Source: UBA6952 sp045562575
GTDB taxonomy: Bacteria > Chloroflexota > Dehalococcoidia > Lucifugimonadales > UBA6952
NCBI GenBank assembly: GCA_045562575.1
Contig: JBJKVQ010000033.1
Span: 1 to 59,400, forward strand
DNA: 59,400 nt
Reading direction: 5' to 3'
Each line of letters begins with the position of its first letter. Within the stretch, counting starts at the first letter, position 1. The notes under the pieces are model-generated. The model was not told where the DNA came from. It searched no databases and worked only from the letters and a program-made list of their open reading frames with translations. Below are positions 53,908 through 59,400 of this stretch, piece after piece. Position numbers and translations under genes: made by a program.

Positions 53908-55248
53908 ATGCCTACTGTAGAAGAATTAAAAGCACTCGCAATTGAAGAAATAGATAAAAGGAAAGAAGAAATTATAGGTCATGCAAAACATATATTAAAT
54001 AATCCAGAGGTTGGATTTACAGAATTTAAAACATCTAAATATGTAAGTGAAATTTTCTCCAAACTTGGTATCGAACATGATGCGAATTTGGCACTAACTG
54101 GATTAAAAGGCAATATTGACTGTGGTGGTGGTGATGGCCCAAATGTTTCAGTTATTGGTGAACTCGATTCACTAAGGGTGTTTGAACATCCTATACATGA
54201 TTTAACCACAGGTGCTGCTCATGCATGTGGGCATCATTGTCAGATTGGCAGTATGATAGGTTCAATGATTGGACTTATAGTACCTGAAGTAAAAAACAAC
54301 TTAAGTGGTTCCATAATACCTATAGCCGTTCCAGCTGAAGAATTTATAGATGTAGAACAGCGAATGTTATTAAGAGAAGAAGGTAAAATAGAATTTATGG
54401 GCGGAAAACAAGAATTCATAAAACTTGGAGTCTTTGATGATGTAGATATGGCAATGATGTGCCATACCTCAGCTACAGATACAACTTTTGGTGTTGGAGG
54501 AACAAGTAATGCACATATAGTGAAATATGTTGAATTTACTGGTCAAGCAGCACATGCTGGTGGTTCTCCTCATATGGGAATAAATGCTCTAAATGCTGCC
54601 ATGATTGCACTTACAGGAATCAACGCTAATAGAGAAACATTTCTAGATACAGATACCGTGCGTGTTCATGGAATTCTTACACGTGGAGGTCAGGCAGTAA
54701 GCTCTATACCTTCGCAAGTTACGTTAGAATGGCGTGTTCGTTCAGGCACAAAAGAAGCAGTTGTAGCAAATAGTGCAAAAGTAGATAGATGTTTCCAGGC
54801 AGGAGCTATGGCAGTTGGCGCAAAAGTATCCATCACTAATATACCTGGTTATATGCCCAGACTTGATAATACACAATTGCAAGAATTATTTTTACAAAAT
54901 GCTGGTAATCTCACTACTAAAGATGACATTGATATTATAGACAACTCACATAATGGAGGAGGATCTACAGATATGGGAGACTTATCTCAGATTATGCCTA
55001 CATTACACCCTTATGTTGGTGGTGGAGATGGTGTAGGACATAGTGAAACCTATTTGATACATGACTATGAAAAAGCTGTAATTCAACCAGCTAAGGCAAT
55101 GGCTTGTGTAGTTATAGATCTGTTATCAAATAATGCAGCAAAAGCTAAAGAAATAAAAGAAAAACACGACTATAACATGACAGCTAGTGAATACCTAAAT
55201 TTTCAAAGATCCGTTGCTGAAGTTATAGAATACACATCTGAAGGATAA
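53908..55248 (+). CDS. M20 family amidohydrolase (AbgB-like)
   Basis: M20 metallohydrolases cleave amide bonds in acyl-amino acids, dipeptides and compounds such as p-aminobenzoyl-glutamate. Metal-site motifs are HACGHH (Cys107, His109), PAEE (Glu144, Glu145) and CHTSATD. The dimerisation or lid domain begins GQAAHAGGSPHMGINAL, and a late NGGGSTDMGD segment is typical. ATG 53908 (446 residues) is set by GGAGG eight bases upstream; TTG 53893 lies within that site. It is paired with the OCD-like gene, and the cation exchanger follows after three bases. Amide breakdown is plausible, substrate unknown. Confidence 0.9.
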   Translation: MPTVEELKALAIEEIDKRKEEIIGHAKHILNNPEVGFTEFKTSKYVSEIFSKLGIEHDANLALTGLKGNIDCGGGDGPNVSVIGELDSLRVFEHPIHDLTTGAAHACGHHCQIGSMIGSMIGLIVPEVKNNLSGSIIPIAVPAEEFIDVEQRMLLREEGKIEFMGGKQEFIKLGVFDDVDMAMMCHTSATDTTFGVGGTSNAHIVKYVEFTGQAAHAGGSPHMGINALNAAMIALTGINANRETFLDTDTVRVHGILTRGGQAVSSIPSQVTLEWRVRSGTKEAVVANSAKVDRCFQAGAMAVGAKVSITNIPGYMPRLDNTQLQELFLQNAGNLTTKDDIDIIDNSHNGGGSTDMGDLSQIMPTLHPYVGGGDGVGHSETYLIHDYEKAVIQPAKAMACVVIDLLSNNAAKAKEIKEKHDYNMTASEYLNFQRSVAEVIEYTSEG

Positions 55249-55251
55249 TAA

Positions 55252-56352
55252 ATGCAAATATTGTCTTTATGGATACAACTTGGTATTACCACAGCCATAA
55301 TCCTATACGCGTCAAACTTTCTTGCACAATCAGCAGACAATATAGCCGAGAAGACTGGTCTTGGAAGATCAGTAATTGGAGTTGTTTTACTAGCAACTGC
55401 TACCTCTCTTCCAGAATTAGGTACTGGTGCGAGCAGTATCGTTTTGTTTAACGAAATTGATCTTGCTGCAGGAGATGTATATGGGAGTTGTGTGTTCAAT
55501 TTATTAATTATAGCAATACTTGATTTAATCTATAGAAATAAGCCTATTTTATCCACTGTAGGTAATACACCTATAATTGTAGCAGGATTATCTTTAGTAC
55601 TTATTTCAGTATCGGTATTTGGAATAATATATACTGAATATTTTAATCAAATTAGTTTTCTTTTATTTAATAGATTAGATCCTATAAGTATTGTACTTCT
55701 ATTGCTTTTTATTATTTCAATGTTTGTTATATATAGGATAGAGAAAAATAATCATGCATCTGAAGTTGCTATAAATCCATCGTACACATTAAAAAAATCT
55801 GCATTCACTTTTTTACTATCTGCAATAATAATTATCATATGTGCAGTATGGCTCGCAAATGTAGGTAAGAATATAGCAATATTGATGGAATGGGAAACCA
55901 GTTTTGTAGGGACACAATTCTTAGCATTTAGTACCTCTTTACCAGAATTAGCAGCGTCTATTGCAGCTCTTAGAATAAATGCACCTGAGTTAGCAATTAC
56001 TAATGTCTTAGGAAGCAATCTCTTTAACATAGGTGTCGTTCTTTTTGCAGATGATTTAGTAGCTAATAATATTCATCTATTAAGTGTTATATCAAATGTT
56101 CATCTAATCTCGGCCATAGCAAGTATAATTATGACAATTATTGTACTGTTTTCATGTAAGCAACAATTTAGTAATAAAATATATGGGGATATAACTGCAA
56201 TAATGATTATGACAATTTATATTACGAGTAGCATTTCAATATACCAAGAAGGATTTCAGCTTTTATATTTTGTTTTTGCAGTTATCATCACTCTAATCAT
56301 TGCTATACCAATGAGGTTTTATTTCAACTTTACAAATACACAGCTTAATTAG
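55252..56352 (+). CDS. Sodium/calcium exchanger family membrane protein
   Basis: This CaCA-superfamily antiporter has 366 residues and about ten hydrophobic segments. The two inverted alpha repeats are clear: GVVLLATATSLPELGTGASSI in the first half, with GDVYGSCVFNLL, and FLAFSTSLPELAASIAAL in the second, with TNVLGSNLFNIG. These carry the ion-binding acids and Asn residues of the exchanger. AAGGA precedes ATG 55252, three bases after the M20 gene stop, so they are cotranscribed. It may expel Ca2+ or another cation in exchange for Na+ or H+. No link to the catabolic genes is shown. Confidence 0.92.
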   Translation: MQILSLWIQLGITTAIILYASNFLAQSADNIAEKTGLGRSVIGVVLLATATSLPELGTGASSIVLFNEIDLAAGDVYGSCVFNLLIIAILDLIYRNKPILSTVGNTPIIVAGLSLVLISVSVFGIIYTEYFNQISFLLFNRLDPISIVLLLLFIISMFVIYRIEKNNHASEVAINPSYTLKKSAFTFLLSAIIIIICAVWLANVGKNIAILMEWETSFVGTQFLAFSTSLPELAASIAALRINAPELAITNVLGSNLFNIGVVLFADDLVANNIHLLSVISNVHLISAIASIIMTIIVLFSCKQQFSNKIYGDITAIMIMTIYITSSISIYQEGFQLLYFVFAVIITLIIAIPMRFYFNFTNTQLN

Positions 56353-56391
56353 ATACTATAAACTCAATATAGCATATAAAACTTATGTATT

Positions 56392-57591
56392 ATGGTAAAA
56401 GATAATCAAAATTTAATTTATCTTGATCACGCTTCAACTACATATATACGAGATGAAGTATATGAAGTCATGAATCCGTATTTAATAAATAATTTTGGTA
56501 ATCCATCAAGTATTTATACAATTGCTCAACAAAGTAGAACTGCTATTGATCAATCTAGAGAAAAAATTGCAAAAGTGCTCAATTGTCGCCCAAGTGAAAT
56601 AATATTTACAAGTGGGGGGACTGAATCAGATAACTCTTCAATCTATAGTACTGCTATTGCGCAAATGAGTATTGGTAAACATATTATTACAAGCTCAATT
56701 GAACACCACGCAGTCCTTAATGCATGCGAATTTCTAGAAGAAAATTTTGATTTTACAATCTCTTACTTACCAGTAAACAACCAAGGAATTATCAATTTAG
56801 AATCGCTCAAATCGCAATTAACGCCAAAAACTACCCTAGTTAGCATTATGTTAGCAAATAATGAAATAGGTACAATCCAACCAATACATGAAATTACAAA
56901 AATAATCAGAGATTACTCTGAAAATCATAATACTAAAATAATGGTTCATACGGATGCAGTTCAAGCACCTGGTTATATCAACTTAGATGTCAAAGATCTC
57001 GATGTTGATCTTTTGAGCCTTTCATCTCACAAATTTTATGGACCCAAAGGTTGCGGAATATTATATGTCAAAAGAGGAACACCATTCACGCCCATTACTG
57101 TTGGAGGAAATCAAGAAAGACAAAGACGAGCTGGAACAGAAAATGTCTCTGGTATAGTTGGTACAGCAAAAGCTTTAGAACTTGCAGAATTGGAAAGAAA
57201 TGAAATTACAAAAAAAACCATCAAACTTCGGGATAAATTAATATCGGGCATACTAAACAATATTGAAAATGTAACATTAAACGGGGATCCTACACAACGT
57301 TTAGCTAATAATGCGCACTTTTCTTTTCAAGATATTGAGGGCGAATCAATATTATTGAGTTTAGATCTAGAAGGTATAGCCGCTTCAAGTGGAAGTGCTT
57401 GCACTTCTGCTTCATTAGAACCGTCACATGTCTTAAAGTCTATTGGGTTAACTGATGAAATAGCTCAATCTTCTGTTAGAATGACACTAGGGAAGAATAC
57501 TACTGAAAAAGAAATAGATTTAGTGTTGGAAACTCTTTCTAAAATAGTTGCAAGATTAAGATCAATGCCAACACTTTCTAATGTATTATAA
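56392..57591 (+). CDS. iscS: Cysteine desulfurase (IscS/NifS class)
   Basis: This PLP enzyme takes sulfur from cysteine for iron-sulfur clusters and tRNA thiolation. It begins IYLDHASTTYIRDEV, has TSGGTESDNSSI, SIEHHAVLNAC and HTDAVQA, the PLP lysine in SSHKFYGPKG (Lys214), and the catalytic persulfide Cys337 in GSACTSAS. RRAGTENVSGIVG is a class hallmark. At 399 residues it is normal. No iscU, iscR or mnmA is adjacent, so its partner is unclear. It lies 14 bases before the lipoprotein gene. Confidence 0.94.
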   Translation: MVKDNQNLIYLDHASTTYIRDEVYEVMNPYLINNFGNPSSIYTIAQQSRTAIDQSREKIAKVLNCRPSEIIFTSGGTESDNSSIYSTAIAQMSIGKHIITSSIEHHAVLNACEFLEENFDFTISYLPVNNQGIINLESLKSQLTPKTTLVSIMLANNEIGTIQPIHEITKIIRDYSENHNTKIMVHTDAVQAPGYINLDVKDLDVDLLSLSSHKFYGPKGCGILYVKRGTPFTPITVGGNQERQRRAGTENVSGIVGTAKALELAELERNEITKKTIKLRDKLISGILNNIENVTLNGDPTQRLANNAHFSFQDIEGESILLSLDLEGIAASSGSACTSASLEPSHVLKSIGLTDEIAQSSVRMTLGKNTTEKEIDLVLETLSKIVARLRSMPTLSNVL

Positions 57592-57605
57592 TTTAGGATA
57601 ATAAA

Positions 57606-58157
57606 ATGAAACATTACACTCTATATATTATGATTTTGTTATTGCTTATTGTGGTTGGATGTGATTCTACTGCAAAAGCTACGGATTGGCACTTTGGCGA
57701 TGCTTTAGCTGCCAGGGTTAAACAAATAAAGTCTACAGACAAGATTATTTATATGTCTTCAGGAAATCAATATATTATAGAACCTAGTCAATCAGACAGG
57801 CAATTAACTGTTGCACAATTACAGTTTATGAATAAAGAGGCAAGCACCTTATTTATGACAGTGAATAGAGATACTATAACTCTTAGGGATAATGACTATG
57901 TAGACTACTTACCGCTAAACCCTTTTGTAAATAGAAAAATACTTTCTGAAAGACAATCTGTTAGTGAATTTTCCCCTTTTTTATGGGCGGATGGATCTGA
58001 AAAAGCTCCCATTATAGAGTTACCAACGAAATGTGGAAATGCAGAAAACTGCGAAATTGTAGGATGGGTAGTGTTTGAAACGCCCAAATCTATAACATAT
58101 AACGAATTGATTTTTAATAGTGCTGATATTATTCATATGAGATTTCCTGTTGATTAA
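57606..58157 (+). CDS. Hypothetical lipoprotein
   Basis: The 183-residue product has a lipoprotein signal: a short basic start, a hydrophobic core (YIMILLLLIV) and a lipobox VVGC with Cys20 as the modified residue. The mature part has no family I recognise. It includes an early WHFGDALAARVKQI helix, a central DNDYVDYLPLNPFVNRKI stretch, and two cysteines (CGNAENC) that might pair outside the cell. AGGA precedes ATG 57606. It follows iscS by 14 bases and precedes the rpsB promoter. No function is assigned. Confidence 0.82.
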   Translation: MKHYTLYIMILLLLIVVGCDSTAKATDWHFGDALAARVKQIKSTDKIIYMSSGNQYIIEPSQSDRQLTVAQLQFMNKEASTLFMTVNRDTITLRDNDYVDYLPLNPFVNRKILSERQSVSEFSPFLWADGSEKAPIIELPTKCGNAENCEIVGWVVFETPKSITYNELIFNSADIIHMRFPVD

Positions 58158-58181
58158 TTTTATCCTACAATTTAACACCGA

Positions 58182-58210
58182 TTGCTCATATGATTTGCCT
58201 GTGATATAAT
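58182..58210 (+). promoter_or_regulatory. Predicted sigma-70 promoter for rpsB-tsf
   Basis: TTGCTC (58182-58187), 17 bases, then TATAAT (58205-58210) with an extended TG at 58202-58203. Perfect -10 and good spacing make it one of the best promoters in the window. Confidence 0.78.
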
Positions 58211-58213
58211 TGT

Positions 58214-58233
58214 GATTCTTTGTCGAAAGAATC
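58214..58233 (+). promoter_or_regulatory. Inverted repeat at the rpsB transcription start
   Basis: An 8-bp perfect inverted repeat GATTCTTT/AAAGAATC with loop GTCG. It starts four bases after the -10 box, overlapping the predicted start site. It could be an operator or a 5' mRNA hairpin. Confidence 0.45.
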
Positions 58234-58264
58234 CTAAAAATAATACAAAAAATAATATAAATAT

Positions 58265-59215
58265 ATGCAAGAAAATAAAACAGTTGGATTACAATCATTA
58301 TTAGAATCAGGAGTACATTTTGGTCACCAAACGAGAAAATGGGATCCCAGAATGGAAAAATATATTTTTACCGTTAAAGATGATATCCATATACTAGATT
58401 TATATAAAAGTGCTGAATTACTCGATGAAGCTAAGAGTTTTGTTGAAAGAATAGCAGCAAATGGTGGCAAATTATTATTTGTTGGAACAAAACGACAAGC
58501 TCAACAAAGTGTAATTGACGCAGCAAATGCAACCAAGGGTTATTTTATTGACTATCGCTGGCTTGGAGGCACATTTACTAACTTCACCACCATACAAAAA
58601 AGAATAGAGTATTTGATAAATACCGAAGAAAAACGTGCCAAGAATCAATTAAATCATCTACCTAAGAAAGAACTCCAAAAGGTTGACGACAAATTAGCCA
58701 AATTAAACAAGTATCTTGGTGGCGTAAAAGAAATGATGAAACTTCCTGAGGCAATTTTTGTTGTCGATATTGGTAAAGAAAATATAGCTATTCAAGAAGC
58801 TAGAAAATTAAAAATTCCAATAATTGGAATTGTTGATACTGACTGTAACCCAGAATTAGTGGATTACCCTATCCCAGGTAATGATGATTCAATAAAATCT
58901 GTGCGTTTTTTGATCAATGAAATTGTTGATTCTTACACTAATGGTGCGAATAGTTTTCAAACAGAATTTGTGGAACAGCTAACAGCAGCTGAAGAAGCTA
59001 CTGCTTCCACCGAAGAAACAACCACAGAAGAACCAACAGCTGAAATTGAAGAAGCTACTGCTTCCACCGAAGAAACAACCACAGAAGAACCAACAGCTGA
59101 AATTGAAGAAGCTACTGCTTCCACCGAAGAAACAACCACAGAAGAACCAACAGCTGAAATTGAAGAAGCTACTGCTTCCACCGAAGAAACAACCACAGAA
59201 GAACCAAATACCTAA
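58265..59215 (+). CDS. rpsB: 30S ribosomal protein S2 with acidic repeat tail
   Basis: S2 binds the 16S rRNA neck region and is needed for S1 attachment. The core is typical: LLESGVHFGHQTRKWDPRMEKYIF, LLFVGTKRQAQQ, YRWLGGTFTNFTTIQKR, PIIGIVDTDCNP and the final PGNDDSIKSVRFL. The core ends near residue 235. A tail of about 75 residues follows, made of four tandem 19-residue Glu/Thr/Ala units (last one incomplete), giving 316 residues against about 230-260 usually. No Shine-Dalgarno-like sequence precedes ATG 58265, odd for a ribosomal gene. tsf follows after 19 bases, the standard order. Confidence 0.96.
   Translation: MQENKTVGLQSLLESGVHFGHQTRKWDPRMEKYIFTVKDDIHILDLYKSAELLDEAKSFVERIAANGGKLLFVGTKRQAQQSVIDAANATKGYFIDYRWLGGTFTNFTTIQKRIEYLINTEEKRAKNQLNHLPKKELQKVDDKLAKLNKYLGGVKEMMKLPEAIFVVDIGKENIAIQEARKLKIPIIGIVDTDCNPELVDYPIPGNDDSIKSVRFLINEIVDSYTNGANSFQTEFVEQLTAAEEATASTEETTTEEPTAEIEEATASTEETTTEEPTAEIEEATASTEETTTEEPTAEIEEATASTEETTTEEPNT
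58991..59206. repeat. 57-bp perfect tandem repeats in the end of rpsB
   Basis: Units start at 58991, 59048, 59105 and 59162. The first three are full 57-base copies and the fourth stops after 45 bases. I see no base differences among copies. Each full unit encodes 19 residues of Glu, Thr and Ala with one Pro and one Ile. Confidence 0.96.
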
Positions 59216-59234
59216 AAACCTGAGGAATAATATC

Positions 59235-59400
59235 TTGGAAATAACTACTGATATGATCAAAAGCCTCCGGGAGGAAACCAGTGCTGGAGTAATGGATTGC
59301 AAAAAAGCTCTAGAAGAAGCAAATGGAGACCTTACGGCAGCAATATCATTACTACGTGAAAAAGGAATTGCAAATGCCGCAAAAAAAACTGACCGAGCAA
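59235..59400 (+). CDS. tsf: Elongation factor Ts (3' truncated by window)
   Basis: EF-Ts recharges EF-Tu by exchanging GDP for GTP. Only the first 55 residues are present, but they are diagnostic: ITTDMIKSLREETSAGVMDC, then KKALEEANGDLTAAISLLREKG and AAKKTDRA. The start is TTG 59235, preceded by GAGGA with eight-base spacing and matching the normal family N-terminus. ATG 59250 would remove conserved residues. It is in the rpsB-tsf operon. Confidence 0.95.
   Translation, partial: MEITTDMIKSLREETSAGVMDCKKALEEANGDLTAAISLLREKGIANAAKKTDRA

Noticed and set aside
58991..59206. Tandem repeats considered as a CRISPR array
   Set aside because: Units are directly adjacent with no spacers, in frame with rpsB, and no cas gene is near.
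58957..59302. Open frames on the minus strand across the end of rpsB
   Set aside because: They are low-complexity shadows created by the tandem repeats, which keep all frames open. rpsB on the plus strand explains the region.

Overview
The window is a gene-dense, A+T-rich piece of bacterial chromosome (about one third G+C by eye, not computed). It holds 53 supportable protein genes, two of them cut by the window edges. I recognise no tRNA, rRNA, insertion sequence, prophage, CRISPR array or classical defence system. Housekeeping genes (leuS, dnaX-ybaB-recR-recO, uvrA, ffh, rpoD-dnaG, rpsB-tsf) are interleaved with many catabolic genes: two MmgE/PrpD proteins, family I and III CoA-transferases, an electron-transfer flavoprotein, an acyl-CoA carboxylase pair, an enolase-superfamily enzyme, a HyuA-type hydantoinase subunit, an alpha-hydroxy-acid oxidase and an M20 amidohydrolase. 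This mix, a Ycf45/R3H-type ATPase gene and a DnaG zinc finger with C-x3-C spacing suggest a marine Chloroflexota bacterium, possibly Dehalococcoidia of the SAR202 type. That assignment is an inference at about 0.55 confidence.

Layout. 1-4.6 kb: the end of leuS converges on a minus-strand CapA-like/MmgE pair. 4.7-7.9 kb: promoter, etfB-etfA, a strong terminator, then an MFS exporter. 8-9.2 kb: an unrecognised secreted or anchored HEWFH protein. 9.3-10.9 kb: a second MmgE/PrpD gene with its own promoter, leader hairpin and terminator. 10.9-15.9 kb: a CaiB-type CoA-transferase followed by ybeY, dnaX, ybaB, recR and recO. 16-17.9 kb: biotin carboxylase and biotin carrier protein. 17.9-22.7 kb (minus): pdxS-pdxT-GNAT-like-R3H ATPase-tmk in one tight operon. 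22.9-28.9 kb: MFS, uvrA, thioesterase and a two-subunit CoA-transferase. 29-32 kb: an orphan protein converging on sbcC. 32.1-37.1 kb: ffh, then rpoD and dnaG on the minus strand with a small membrane protein behind rpoD. 37.3-40.4 kb: pyruvate phosphate dikinase and a membrane protein. 40.4-40.77 kb is non-coding with a good promoter. 40.8-45.4 kb: a Gld-like ABC system with two accessory proteins and a probable dimeric alpha/beta-barrel protein. 45.4-48.7 kb: alpha-hydroxy-acid oxidase, azlC-azlD and threonine synthase. 48.7-56.4 kb: a catabolic block on both strands (enolase superfamily, HyuA, 2-hydroxyacid dehydrogenase / ornithine-cyclodeaminase-like, M20 amidohydrolase, cation exchanger). 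56.4-59.4 kb: cysteine desulfurase, a lipoprotein, rpsB with a tandem-repeat tail, and the start of tsf.

Working together. ETF would carry electrons from acyl-CoA or amine dehydrogenases that lie elsewhere. The CoA-transferases, thioesterase and carboxylase activate and process organic acids. The enolase/HyuA/dehydrogenase and OCD/M20 groups look like tools for breaking down amides, cyclic imides and hydroxy or amino acids from dissolved organic matter. PpdK, PdxST, ThrC and IscS are central metabolism.

I found no clear undescribed system. The strongest leads are the perfect 57-bp tandem repeats at the end of rpsB, an enolase-superfamily enzyme whose third metal-ligand Glu position is Ser, an unassigned HEXXH protein, a leader hairpin before the second MmgE/PrpD gene, and several conserved-looking genes of unknown function. 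Where the longest open frame and the best ribosome-binding site disagreed, I chose the start with the better site or family agreement and said so.
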